Of a stretch of 64,000 bases of DNA, positions 21,419 through 33,040 are shown in pieces (positions within the stretch are counted from its first letter, which is position 1; every line of letters starts with the position of its first letter). The position numbers and the translations under genes are program-made. Under the pieces are notes generated by a model. It saw nothing but the letters and a program-made list of their open reading frames with translations, searched no databases and had not been told where the DNA came from. Source of the stretch: Charina bottae (lineage: Eukaryota; Chordata; Lepidosauria; Squamata; Charinaidae); the NCBI GenBank assembly GCA_023362775.1, contig JALMGJ010000002.1:110429981-110493980 (forward strand), written 5' to 3'.

Positions 21419-24400
21419 ACTCTCTCTCCTCTATAGAAAGTTCTCAGCATCTATATTTAAGACCTCTCCAACTATAACAAGTATTAAAGAATTGACAGTA
21501 CTAGTTATCACCTTAATTAGCCCTGAAGATTAATTATGTTGAAGAATGATCCCAAAATAGTCAACTTCTTTGGCCTGCTCTATGCAGGTAGAATTTTTTT
21601 TAAAAAAATATGTCAAATATTGCCTAGTAATCAGATATGCGATTTTATAAGAATGGTGTTCAATGTCATGGCTAAAAGCACAGTGTTTGCAAGTGATTTG
21701 TTTATTTCCTTAGGTAAGTAAAATGTTTATCTTGAATTAATCTAGGCATATATTCCAGAATATATATGCAGGATGTGACATCTTCACAAAGCTCACGTTG
21801 ATTGCATGCATGCAATGTGGTTCATTCTGGCTAATATGGTCTATTTTAGTAACTTACATTTGGGTCAAACTGTTCCCATACAAATTATTTATAAATATGC
21901 CTCTTCCCTATCACTATTCCCCTGCACACCTCTACAGTCTGAACACCTGAGCTAAATATTACTAGGGACAGACAACAATAGATCAGCTATCCTTTCAAGC
22001 AGTTTTCTTGTCTAAAATTTTGTTTTATCATCATCATAGTTTTAAAAAAAATGAAATGAAATGAAATCTGATTTTAAAAAGCAAACTATTTGTAAGAGAG
22101 CTTTAAAACACTAATCAACAAGTCAAAATCAAATACTTCAGATTCAACCAAATTACTTTAAGTCCATATATATTTCTCATCCCCATTTGGGCCTTGTTGA
22201 TTGTTTGGTCTCCATGAAAAGCTAAAATCTTCATTTCTAGATGCAACCACTGGTTGTTCATCTAAAGAGGTTGCTGGCATTCAAAAATTAAATTTAGTGG
22301 TTCCCTCAGTGACTTAGGCCCCTTTTTTACTAAGATAACTACTTGTTACATAACATAGAAAATCCCAGGTATAAAACACAGGTATGCACTTTGTCAACAG
22401 GATTTCTGAACAATACTCTGGGTTCCCCTTTGCCTATTCCTACTTGTTCTCAGTTCTGTTCTGGCTGAGAAGATTTTCTTGCTTTAGGCCTGCAACCCTT
22501 TTATAAATTGCAGGAGACCCACAATAGAATATGGGACTTAGCCCCATTTGATCTGCTATTCAAATGTATGTAGCGGAACGCTGAATGCTATGCAACAAGG
22601 CATATGGATGTGACCTCTAGCCAAAGTGGCTTGTAGTCAACAGTAAAAACAAAACAAAAAACAAAAAACATCCTTCCTAGATGAAAAAGAGATTCACTGG
22701 CCAGTGGCCTTGCAATTCTCTCCTTGGCCAGGGATATGCAGGCTGATTGACAGAATAGAGGAAACTTTAAGGTACCCTGATTGGAGTCTTCCAGATCCTT
22801 CAGTGGGGTCCTATTTAGCAGAGCATATGTCTCGGAGAACAGAGGCAGCTTTATAAGGTGCAAAGGCTAAGTAAGGTTTAGTAAAGATGCTGAATATCCT
22901 GAGAGAAACCTGCATTTTGGAGGAGGGAAAGGAGAAGGAGGGAATTTTATTCTTCTTGTAGGATGCACACAGAAAGGGAGAGCCAAAGAAAATCCGAATT
23001 CCACTCAGGTGAAAACGGAGTAGAGACAAAGAGAGAATCTCCTGCTTGCTATCTTTACTTCAAATGCCTCTAGCAGTCAATAGAGCAAAAGATGGAAAGA
23101 GGCCATGCTTCCAGAGCAGCAACTGTAGCAGGTTAGAACATGGAGAGAAGATCTGGTGCCCGTCTAAACACGACACCTTTGGACAGCTCCCCTCTGGTCT
23201 ACGAAATATTTTCCTTGAATTAATCACACGGATTCAATTCTTTTCATGTGAGGGTCCATATATATCTCTGCCCACCAAGTTCCCTCTCTGGCTGTGTTAC
23301 GGTTCACAGGGACAGTTGTACTTCTGTTGTTAGGCTTTTAGCTGTTCTTTATCATCTATCACAAATTTCCCAGGATTGTGCATGGTCCCACAGCAAAATC
23401 TTGCTGTGGAATAACAACAACAACAACAACAACAGGTGTCAAACATCTGAAATAGATACACTTAGTTTGAATAGCTTCATGCTGATCCTCCCAGATTTGT
23501 TTATATTTTTCTTCCCTCATCTCGGATGGAGGGAAAGAGATTCCCCCCCCCCCCCCAAGCATGCTCTTTCAATGCCCATTTTATTAACATGGAATTTTTC
23601 TTCCTCCTGTTTCTAGGAACCATAATCATTTTTGCAGGAGATGAAGGACAAAGACAACCTGATAATGGTAAATTAACAGCCATAGTCAATTGCCACTTGT
23701 CTGCAGTTTAGCGCTCTCTATTTCCTTTGCATCCAAGATCTCAGGAGATTATTATTTGCTTGAGCAATAGGTAGGAGAAGAAGAGAGTTGTAGGTGAACC
23801 TAAGTCTTGGTAAGGTCCAGTGCAGGCAATATGAGGCCCAAATTATAATTGTATTCTTCTTCATGTTATTTCATTCATATATTATAAGCCAGTGGTTGAT
23901 GCCTTGGGGTTTTTTTTCCATGAACTTCTGCAAAGCTATAAATGCAATGAGTGCTGTCTGATTCTGCTTGTGTTATTTCATTTTATTTAAGAAGGCTTCA
24001 ATCATACTACCTTTTGACTAGGAAAAAGCCACTGGGCTCTCAATGGGATTCACTTCTGAATAGATGCATATTAGATTGCCCTGGGCAAACAGCAATTTAT
24101 TGAAATATTCTATAGGGGGAAAAACACAGTCTCCTTGTGTTTTATTCAAATTAGTAACATCAGAACTGATTTTCATTGGCATGTGCAGCAACCTTGCTTG
24201 ACAAAAATGTAGCATAAGAGTAGAAAAAAGCCAATGGATGGTGCCTCAGTGGGGTGTATTGCACCATGCAGGCAACAAGATTCACCTCATTGAGACCATT
24301 CACATTGTTTCTGAGGCCTCCTCTGCTATGTCCAGTAGCCAAAGGAGGCTTCTGCAGAGGCTTCTTCTGGCTACTGGACATGCCAGAGGGGGAGGCAGCT

Positions 24401-24619
24401 GCAGAAGGAATGCCACACCTTTTGTTGCACTGGTGGGGCAGTGTGCACTGTTCATGAACAGCTTCAGAGGAGGGCTTTCCTGAAGATGCTGTCAAAGGGA
24501 AGCATCCCTCTGAGGTTTTGCACAGCCTGAGAAGAAGAAAAAAACAGAATTAAATTGTTTCTCCCTTTTCTCCTCATGAGTGTCTTGAGGGACCTTCCTT
24601 CACCCTCCCAGTGACATTT
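21419..24619. other. Non-coding stretch with an AAC repeat and possible splice signals
   Basis: No gene could be assigned. The stretch holds an AAC repeat at 23410-23435, a C homopolymer at 23543-23558 and a 14-bp perfect hairpin at 24330-24376. Two splice-signal-like spots, at 21697-21720 and 23595-23675, are discussed as findings. Confidence 0.35.
24329..24378. repeat. Perfect 14-bp inverted repeat
   Basis: ATGTCCAGTAGCCA and its exact complement TGGCTACTGGACAT face each other across about 20 bp. The spacer is itself rich in AGGCTTCT/GAGGCTTC units. Function unknown. Confidence 0.6.
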
Positions 24620-24638
24620 AAGACTTGAATGCTCATTT

Positions 24639-25008
24639 GTGGCTTTCGACTGTCTTCAGCATAGATACAAGCATAAAAATACATCAACCTCTTACCCTAT
24701 TATATCTATAAAACACATTATTTCTATATTCTTTTAGAATTCTAATCATCAAATCCAAAGATTAAAACTTCATCTTTTTCAGTTTCAAGCAAAAAGTCCC
24801 AAAGTAGTTTCCAAGTAGAAACAAAGTTAGATAATTTTTTTTCTTTAATCAATGCAGTCAGTTTCGCCAGCTCCGCCAGCTCCATTAATTTCACCATCCA
24901 TTCTTCCACTATAGGAATTTGTAAGTCCTTCCACCTTTGTGCATATAAAAGTCTTGCTGCTATTGTCACTCTTTTTTCTATCTCTTTCTTTTTGTTTCTA
25001 CACTAAGT

Positions 25009-25063
<55 letters not shown>

Positions 25064-25117
25064 ATTCTTGTATTGTTTACTTATATTCTGAAATTTAATA
25101 AAGTTTCTTATTAAAAA
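24639..25117. mobile_element. L1 LINE 3' end with 5' inversion
   Basis: At 24742-24969 the minus strand encodes the C-terminus of a reptile L1 ORF2 (ARLLYAQRWKDLQIP, EEWMVKLMELAELAKLTALI). The right part, 25063-25117, is in plus orientation and looks like an L1 3' end with AATAAAG and a short A-run. The whole is bracketed by a near-match duplication, AAGACTTGAATGCTCATTT at 24620-24638 and AAGACTTGAGTGCTAATTT at 25118-25136, with 2 mismatches. This is what twin-primed target integration leaves: an inverted upstream piece, then the true 3' end. A TTTC repeat sits at the internal junction. Confidence 0.55.
25009..25062. repeat. TTTC microsatellite
   Basis: About 13 clean TTTC units are visible. 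The repeat lies at the junction of the two L1 halves. Confidence 0.9.
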
Positions 25118-25508
25118 AAGACTTGAGTGCTAATTTATCTACGGTGCAAATCTCTCAGATTGCACTGTAATGATACACTCCAGTATGAGAACAAATGCTA
25201 ATTTTACAGAGTGGTTTCATGAACAGAAAACAGGCAACAATTTCTTTCACCGACATAAGTTATGGAGGAAAAACGCCTTTTCTTTTTCTGAAATCACAGT
25301 GGCTCATAAGTGAAGACAGGGCTAGAAAGTAGTAACTTGGGGGGGTAGGGGGGGAATGCATATTGATACAGCAACATATATAGCCATTTACAGATACAAT
25401 AAGGAAAAGACCAATCTCTTCCACAAGAAGTTTGCAGTCTGCAGGACGGAAGAGTAATGAAAGGTTGCTTTAAGCCATAATGTGAGTTTTTAGGAAGAAT
25501 TTAATGGA

Positions 25509-25612
25509 TTACCATAACGCTGGCTCTTCGGCTAACAAACGGAGATGAGCACTGGCCCCTAGAGTCGGGCACGACTGCATAACTGTGCGGGGGGAACCTT
25601 TACCTTTTTATA
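25509..25612 (+). mobile_element. Sauria-type SINE, 3' fragment
   Basis: It matches the last third of the SINE: CGCTGGCTCTTCGGCTAAC, GGAGATGAGCACTGGCCCC, GTCGGGCACGACTGC, and the GGGGGGAACCTTTACCTTT tail. The tRNA head is absent. Confidence 0.8.
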
Positions 25613-25738
25613 TGTTTGTTTCATGGCCCTCTTTTTGTTGATTACTTGTCTCACCTCTATTTGTCAATACTATCTTAACGTTTTTTAATATTCCACCAAA
25701 GCAAGATGGGAAGGGGAAAAATCAAGTATTGCAGGATT

Positions 25739-25783
25739 GTGGATGGATGGATGGATGGATGGATGGACGGACGGACAGACAGA
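25739..25783. repeat. GGAT/GGAC/AGAC tetranucleotide repeat
   Basis: Five or more GGAT units pass into GGAC and then AGAC units. Confidence 0.85.
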
Positions 25784-27915
25784 CACAGGTATATTCTTTT
25801 CTTTCCTCTGTTCCCAATCTATGTCAGTGTCCCCACTAGTTACCTAGGAAACTATCAGTGGATAGAATTTGATTGGTTGTATTCTCAGATTGACGATTAA
25901 AGATGTCAGCAGTTATGGATTGCCGGCATTTCATAAGCAAGTTGCTCCAAACGATTAATATTTTGAAATTGTATTATTTTGAAATAAATTATGTGGCACA
26001 AGAGATCTATCAATCCTTTACAAAGTTTTTGAAATAAAAAAATAATAGAATGAGGATTATTTGTCTATCTTGTTTTCTAGATATTCTCCATGCATTTTTA
26101 ATTTCTCAGTCTGGACAACTGAATCTTGTATCCTGTACAGTTCATAGCAAGAATATTTTGTTTAAAAAAGAAGTGTATAAGTCCTAATAGGAGGAAATTG
26201 TGAAACTACAAACAAGAGTTGGAAGTAGAGATATTTTCCACAGTTTCAATGTATTTGCTATATTTCTGACCTGGAACTGATACTTTAACAGTCTTCCATA
26301 GGATTCAATTTTTCAATTCATTTTTTTATTTCTAAATTGTCTACAAAGTGAGTAACTGTAATTCACTGAGTGTTAAGCTTCTACAATTTTCATGTCTTTG
26401 ACTTTCCCATCTTACCAACATGCAGGCACATACACATATTTATTTTCTGCAATTTCGATATGGTAGTATATGATTATATCAAGATTATTTCCCTAAATGG
26501 ATTTACTGATATGCCTATGCTGCCAAAGCACCATAAAATGTGTTTTTATAGCAAATCTCATCAATAATGTTTTTGGGGACACAAGTACACTAGCAGATCA
26601 GTAAAACCTTCCACCAAAAGAATCATTGTGATTAGCATTATTTAAAGAAATCATTTGCATTTCAGTAAAGGGTTGTGTGCAGAAATAAAAGAATTGGATG
26701 CTATAGCAAACTGCATTTAGTTATATTTCAGGGTTTTGAAGAACTTTTCCTAGCTAAGCCAGAACAGGTAAATTTGTCTATGGAACAATAAGGGAATGAA
26801 ATTCAAGAGATTTGCTCATCAGTAGATAAAAGAGGGACACTTCTACCTACATTGCTTCTTCTTCTTCTATAGTCCCTTGCCTATTTTCCCTTCAGTTATG
26901 TCATACACTGAATAAACTAAACATTTCAAAGTAGAGTGGAAAGCTGTATCCCTCTTTCACGTGCCCCCACATGTTCATAACAGTTAATACAACTTTCCCA
27001 CATGCTTCCCCATGGGGAAGCATTATGTTTCCCCATTCCCATGTGGCTATTGCTCTAAGTTACATAGAAGGAGGGGGAGAGACTTGCATATGTTTTTGTA
27101 AGACTTAGTCCCTTGTTAATTTCAGTAGTTAATCTGGAAGGTGGGTCTATCTTCTCCTGATTGGCTACTGGTCACATGTGAGCCGTTTCTCTCTTTTTAT
27201 TCATTCCCACTAGTCCTAAAAGTAATTCAGGGGCATTAGTTAAAAGAATAGTTTAATTACTCTTAGTAGTTAAGAGTATTGGCATCACTACAACATCCAA
27301 ATGATAGCTTGGGAATAGCTTGGGAAGCCCCTAAATATTCAATTGTGAGCCTTTTCTCTCTGCTGTAATACCACTTTACCCTGTGAAATGGAACAGTATT
27401 TTAACCCCAAAGGAAGAGGAAGGCTGAGTGAAACTAAGAGGGAGAAAAAAGATCCTTGTGTGGATTTGTGATAGATAATGTCACCACTCAGGAATACAAG
27501 TGGAGATCTCAAAATGAGTAATAGAGCAACCTAGTTAAAGTGTTTTTCACACTTTACCTAAACCTTGCTGGTTACTTTAGATGTAGGAGGGCATGTTTGG
27601 ACTTACAAAATAGTCTGCCAGAAACTGTATATGATCAACTCAACATCTCTAAAAAAGAACCAAAGAAAGAAATGCATAACTTGTGTTCTTTTCACTTGAA
27701 CATTGTACTGCTTGTGATATCATTTATGATTTTCAAATATTTGAAATATTGCAATTTGTGGAAAAAGGAAAAAAGACAGAAAGAAAATAAATGATGGGCT
27801 TTCCAAGCTCTAGGGAGTTAAAGAAATGCAGTAGAGGGGCCAAGTCGATAAACTGTAAAATGAAATGCTGAGCTCACTTCAGTTTTAATTCACAGGGTGA
27901 CCCTATGTCTTATCA
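25784..27915. other. AT-rich non-coding stretch
   Basis: No gene was recognised. An 84-codon frame at 27540-27794 has a hydrophobic stretch but no family resemblance. A perfect 22-bp palindrome is at 27002-27023. Confidence 0.35.
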
Positions 27916-27917
27916 AT

Positions 27918-28060
27918 ATCAATATTTATTCACTTACTTGATTTAAATCCATCCTATCCTCCAGGAGCTCAAGGCAGTAAACAAAGCACCCCTACCCCCA
28001 ATTTTTCCCCAGGACAACCACCATTGCTTTAGGTAACCTGGGCTGAGAAAGAATGTTTGG
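27918..28060 (-). repeat. CR1/L2-like LINE 3' tail remnant
   Basis: TTTATTCACTTACTTGATTT followed by TCCAGGAGCTCAAGGCAG resembles the inverted 3' end of a CR1/L2 group LINE. It is short and diverged. Confidence 0.4.
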
Positions 28061-28134
28061 CTCAAACTCACCCATTGAACTTCCATGACTGAGTGTGGGC
28101 TTGAATTGTGCAGCAACCTCCCTGCCTGAGCGCC

Positions 28135-29720
28135 TTGATTCCATGGCTGGGTTGGCAGTGGAGTTCCTCAGGCTTATGGTCCTGGGAGACTTCCATCTCT
28201 GGGGGCAGCTTGGGAATTCGTGGTCACCATGACAGCCATGGGCCTGACCCAGGTCATCAAGGGCCTGACTCATGACAGTGGTCATATGCATTATTTGGTT
28301 TTTTTGTTATAGCAGCGGCAATGTGATCTGGAGTTGGGGAAGACATCTATTACTCCCCTGTCATGGTCAGATCACTCTGTGGTAGCCCCGGAGTTGTCTG
28401 GTGGTACCTCCCACTGAAGGGAGGCAGAACCTATTCTATTGGCCCACCTAGGTAACTAATGGACCTTATGCTGATGATACCCAGCTTTATATTTCTACCA
28501 CTGGCTGACCAAACAATGTCATGGAGGTTCTATCTTGGTGTGTGGAGATTGTGGGGGGGTCTGGATGGAGATGAACAGGCTTCAGCTCAACCCTAGCAAG
28601 AATGATTGACCCTGGGTTTTAAGGCCTCCAGGTTCTGGGGATTTTCCATCCTTGGTTCTGAATGAGATTGCACTACCTCAAACATGACCAGTATGCAATT
28701 TTGGGGTCCTTCTAGACTCAAGCTTCTGTTTGAGGAACAGTGGCAGCTGTGGCCAGGAAGGCTTTTGCACAGCTTTATATGATGTACCAATTGTGTCTGT
28801 TCCTAGACTGATAGGCTCTGCTCACAGTCATGCCTTAGTCCAGGGCTTTCCAAACTGTGTGTCGCAACACAGTACTGTGTCACCTGGGGGCCCCAAGTGT
28901 GTCACACGACAACCTGGAAGCGCTGATGGTGCAGCAGCGGCAGCAGGCCATCAGTGCTTCCGGGTTGTTGCACGACATACCAGGACGATGACGACGATGA
29001 CGCCATGGCACACAAAAACCTGAACGCGCAGTGGCGGCAGCAACCCAGAAGTGCCAGCGCCGGCACTTCTGGGGTTTTGCGTGCCGCACCAGCGGTGCTT
29101 CCGGGTTTTTGCATACCAGCTGTTGGTGTGTCGCCAACGGCAAAAGTTTGGAAAGCCCTGCCTTAGTCAACTCCTGAATGGACTACTGCAATGTGCTTTA
29201 CATGGGGCTTCCCTTGAAGAGCATCTGGGAGCTGCACTTGGGCAATTATATGCACTCCTCAATCAGCTCATATTACACCTCTGCTCTGCATTGGCTGCCA
29301 GTGTGCTTCTGGGTTCAATTCAAGGAGCTGGTAGTTACCTAAAAAGCCCTTCAGACTGTACCATGGGGCAGGTTATTTGAGGGACTGCCTCTTTCTGATT
29401 GTGTCTACCCATCCCATTGGATCTGGCAGGAAAGGCATGTTAGGAGTCCCATCTATTAAAGTGTGCCATCTGGTGGGAGCCAGGAAGAGAGCCTTTTCTG
29501 ACATGGTGCCTACTCTTTGGAACATCATCCGGAGATTAGATTAGCCTTAACCCTGCTGGCCTTTCATAAAGCCTTGAAAACCTGGCAATGTCACCAGGCA
29601 TGGGGGTCAGAACACATGGCAGAGCCTGTGAGATGGCTATATTGATAATTGTTTGTGATTTTATCTCAGCTGCCAATTATCTATTTGTTGTTATGTCACG
29701 TTGTGTTGTATTTTTAAGTA
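28135..29720 (+). mobile_element. Degenerate L2 LINE, carries a hAT MITE
   Basis: The order is that of L2 ORF2. An endonuclease remnant (VLGDFHLWGQLGNSW, then SWSDHSVV) lies at 28155-28380. An RT remnant (YADDTQLYIST at 28465-28500, then RLQLNPSKND) follows to about 28780. After the MITE come MDYCNVLYMGLPLKS, LHWLPVCFWVQFKELV and LAFHKALKTW at 29175-29600. The MITE insertion between VSQ-like and MDYCN text accounts for the gap. Many stops and frameshifts mark a dead copy, older than those at 40 and 50 kb. Confidence 0.75.
28841..29160. mobile_element. hAT-type MITE, copy 2 (inside L2)
   Basis: It starts CAGGGCTTTCCAAACTGTG and ends AAAGTTTGGAAAGCCCTG. A perfect 8-bp duplication, CCTTAGTC, flanks it at 28833-28840 and 29161-29168. 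The 320-bp interior is GC-rich with repeated CCGGAAGCGC-like and GCAGCGGCAGCAG motifs, plus two ends containing GTGTGTCGC. No transposase is present. Removing it restores the L2 reading order. Confidence 0.9.
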
Positions 29721-29779
29721 TTGTTAGCCATAGCTTTATATGATGTACCAATTGTGTCTGTTGTTAAATATTGTTAGAC

Positions 29780-30084
29780 CATAGCTTTCCAAACTGTGTG
29801 TCGCAACACACCGTTTGGTGTGTTGCAACACAACCCGGAAGCGGCGGCGGGGGCATGCATGGCAGCGGCAGTGTGTATGGCGGCGGTGGCAGCAACGATG
29901 GCAGCAGCACGCCATCAGCGCTTCCGCGTTTTAGCGGAGGCCGCTGCTGCCACCACCACCGCACACACACCCGCGCCGCCACCATGCACGCTCCCGCCAC
30001 TGTGCACACTGCCGCACGCGCCCCCGTGCTGCCGCCACTGCCGCCGTTGGTGTGTCGCCAACGGCAGCAGTTTGGAAAGCACTG
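29780..30084. mobile_element. hAT-type MITE, copy 3
   Basis: The ends CATAGCTTTCCAAACTGTG and AGTTTGGAAAGCACTG match the other copies. The flanks TGTTAGAC (29772-29779) and GTTTAGAC (30085-30092) agree at 6 of 8 bases, so the duplication has decayed. The interior is very GC-rich, with GGCGGCGG, CCGCCACC and GCACACACACCCGCGCC. It contains TTGGTGTGTCGCCAACGG just before the right end, exactly as in copy 2. Confidence 0.8.
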
Positions 30085-30124
30085 GTTTAGACAAAAGATT
30101 CCCTTCAGACTTAATCAGAGACCT

Positions 30125-30563
30125 TGTAAGACAAAAGGTTTCTCATTCATAGAATTTAGCAGAGCCCATTCAGGTGAACAGCCAAACAGATCTCCATAAT
30201 CATAACAAAAGATCCCTTCCAAGGTGAACAGTCCAGGCCAGTAGACAAAGCCACAGCCCTGCAGGGACCTGGACTGTCAGAACAGGAAACACAAAAAGCA
30301 GGGGGCCTGACCACAGAGCGCCTCCTCTCTGAAATCCAGTAAACTGCACTTTTCTCAAGTTCCTAGAGGGTGGGAAGACTTTTACATAACAACAGCCAAG
30401 CTCTCCTATATAAAGGGCTTGTGGGGGAAATACAAGTGTGGCCACCTCCAACCAGCAGACTCTGTACATGCTCTTGGAAAATAAAATCACCTCTGTTCAA
30501 GCAACTGCCTGTGTATCTTCATTCCTGGCTCGGAACGGACCCTGGTAAGATTTCCTTCCAACA
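30125..30563 (+). repeat. Probable solo LTR
   Basis: It has the promoter layout of an LTR. A TATA box (CTATATAAAGG, about 30406-30416) is followed some 70 bp later by AAAATAAAATC (polyadenylation signal, about 30477-30487). After a further 75 bp it ends near CCTTCCAACA. The start TGTAAGAC at 30125 is a guess. No coding interior follows. Confidence 0.5.
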
Positions 30564-30668
30564 GTACAAAGCGTAGACCAATAACAGTATAGTAAAACTA
30601 TATATAAGTCAGCAGCATACAAGTGAATTGAAAACTACCCAGCGTAGAGGATTATTGAATTCCATCTT

Positions 30669-30726
30669 TCATCCCTCCCTCCCTCCCTCCCTCCCTCCCT
30701 CCCTCCCTCCCTCCCTCTCTCTCTCA
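30669..30726. repeat. CTCC microsatellite
   Basis: About 12 CTCC units end in CTCT units. Confidence 0.9.
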
Positions 30727-31448
30727 GTATTTCCTCCCAACCTACCCATCCCACTACGACTTCTCATTGCAGACAGCAATTTCTGACCAGAAAAAAGTGT
30801 TTTAAGTCTACATTCTTATGGGGGGAAAAGGATTTTCCAAATTGTCACTATAACCATGAGAAAAGCAAAATCCACTAAAACTATTTGATACTGTACCTTA
30901 TGCCACTACATTAGAATGTTTGGCTACCTCATGCCATGTAACAAGCAATATACTATTGGAGTTGTATTTTGATGGAATGCATAGAATATTTATTGTGCCT
31001 GGTACAGTGTATATTAAAAATGCAAATGCTGTCTTGTAAAAGTACCCATTTGTATATGAAATTGCTGCCATAAAAAATAGCCTTTTTTTTCTGGAGTCTC
31101 TTTAGTGAATTATGCAATGCCTTAACTTCTAATTTTCTTTGCAAGAAGACTCACATTGAGCTCATTACCAAAAGCTTCTTAAGTCACCCAATTCCTAACT
31201 TTCCTATATAGCTTGTGGTGATATTGATGGATGCAAATAGAAATCGCTGACATCTTTCTGATGAAATGATACCAGCATCCTACAGCCCATAAACTGGAGG
31301 TGGTATGATGGAATTTATTTGTTTGGTTCTCCTGTTTCATAATTCAGATGTTCTGTAGTTGCACGCAGAAAGTACTCTAGAAATCAGTCTTTGCAGAAAA
31401 GCATCTTCAGGCCATGATTGGCTTCTACTCAGCCTGGCTATTGGATTC
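30727..31448. other. Non-coding stretch
   Basis: AT-rich sequence with no supported feature between the CTCC repeat and the fourth hAT MITE. Confidence 0.4.
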
Positions 31449-31456
31449 TTCTAGAC

Positions 31457-31864
31457 CAGGGCTTTCCAAAGTTTTCCCGCGGTGACACACCAACCGCCAT
31501 TGGTGTGTTGCCGTGGGAAAACCCAGAAGTGCCGCCTTTGCGGCAGCGCGCAAAAACCAGGAAGCGCTGCTGCCGATTTCGTTTTTTGCGCGCCGCCGTT
31601 GGTGTGTCACCGTGGGAAAACCCGGAAGCGCCGCTGTTGCGGCAGTATGCAAATACCCAGAAGCACTGCTGCCGCTTTCGGTTTTTGCATGCCGCCGTGG
31701 CTGCGGCGCTTTCGGATTTTCGCATGCCGCCGTTGGTGTGTCACCACGGGAAAACCCAGAAGCGCTGATAGCGCGCCATCAGCGCTTCCGGGTTTTGACG
31801 CGACACATCTGGGCCCCGCAGGTGACACACCTTTGTGTCGCGACACACAGTTTGGAAAGCTCTG
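31457..31864. mobile_element. hAT-type MITE, copy 4 (expanded)
   Basis: It begins CAGGGCTTTCCAAAGTTTTC and ends CACAGTTTGGAAAGCTCTG, with a perfect 8-bp duplication TTCTAGAC at 31449-31456 and 31865-31872. It is the longest copy (408 bp) and runs in the opposite orientation to copies 2 and 3. Most of it is made of four diverged tandem units, each with GTTGGTGTGTYRCCRYGGG, then AAAACCCRGAAGYGC and a CGGCAG/GCTGCCGC stretch, so the interior has grown by internal duplication. Reading frames across it are repeat artefacts. Confidence 0.9.
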
Positions 31865-31872
31865 TTCTAGAC

Positions 31873-33040
31873 AGAATGGAGCATAATGGCTATCCTATTG
31901 CTGCTCAGCTTTTCTTATAACCTTCGCTCTGGTAGCTTCTATCTTTGGTGATTCATTGATCTGACCTCATACTCTGTTTTCCCATTTTCACTTGCCCTTC
32001 AGCCTTGCCTCTTCATTTATTTTGGAATCCTCCCTTGACCCCCATCTCCACATCAGTCAACCCTAGAAATTCTCCCATGTGCAAAAAACATTAAAAGAGC
32101 ACAATTTAATACAATAAAACAACATAACAGTTAAAGCAAAGTCAGTAGTATTTATCTCAGAAGACAGAAACAGCCAGAGCGAAGCCTAACAACAGGGTTT
32201 TGATTTCCAGGCCATTTGGCTCAAAAAGCAAGTGTGTCCTTCTGGCAAGTGTGTCAAACTGTACATCATTTTCAGGAAAGGAGCAGAGCTTCGAACTCTT
32301 CTTAGATAAGAACGAAATAGTGACCTTCTACCAGGACTTGAGAAACACATTACCACTGACTGATCCCAGATGTCACCTTGTTGGCTCTGTTTTGCAGTGA
32401 CAGAAGCTTCAGCGCAGGTTTCCAAAAGTAGCTGCACTGAAGACATGTCTCAATGTGAATGAACTTAACTATTACTAGAGCAGGGAGAACTTAGCCAGGC
32501 TATTGAAACTTTAATAAAAGTTGTGAAATGCCAACATTTTCCAGGGACAAAGAAATAGATGTTTTTCTGATTGTTCAGATACTAATGTCCTTCTGAAGTA
32601 TCACAATCAGCTGGAACCCTTTGTCCCTAAAGTGTATGCTCAAACTTGTTGGGTGTGTCACATTTCTTATTTAGCTTTCTGTTATAGTATATCTCTGCTC
32701 ACCATTTTGGAGTTTGTTGCCACTCATCTTTTTATGTACCTTTTGTGCTCTAGTTGAGTTGGGCCAATTTCACTCAGGTGATCATTTTGGGTATAACAAT
32801 GTGGCATATGAGTTTGAGTGGCCTGGTATGGCTGCTGTTTTGCTGGCATGAGCCAGCCACTGGAGAGAAGAAAAAGAGAAAAAGCAACTCACTTTTGGCC
32901 TTGAAGGGCAGCTGCTCTATCACAAGACCTGATGGTGTGGGGAGATTTTGAGTCAGCAGTCCCACTGGTGCAGTGATGTATACAGGTGATGGGGACTAAA
33001 GCCCTGTGGGGGGTGACACCCATGTCCTCAGTTGCTGCGG
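31873..33040. other. Non-coding stretch
   Basis: No gene was recognised. An 86-codon minus frame at 32186-32446 has no family resemblance. Confidence 0.35.

Noticed and set aside
28730..30199. Frames of 90-142 codons rich in Ala, Pro and Cys
   Set aside because: They run through hAT MITE interiors and decayed L2 sequence and show no conserved protein.
31418..31920. Several 75-135 codon frames on both strands
   Set aside because: They are artefacts of the GC-rich tandem units inside the fourth hAT MITE. The same few peptides repeat in every frame.
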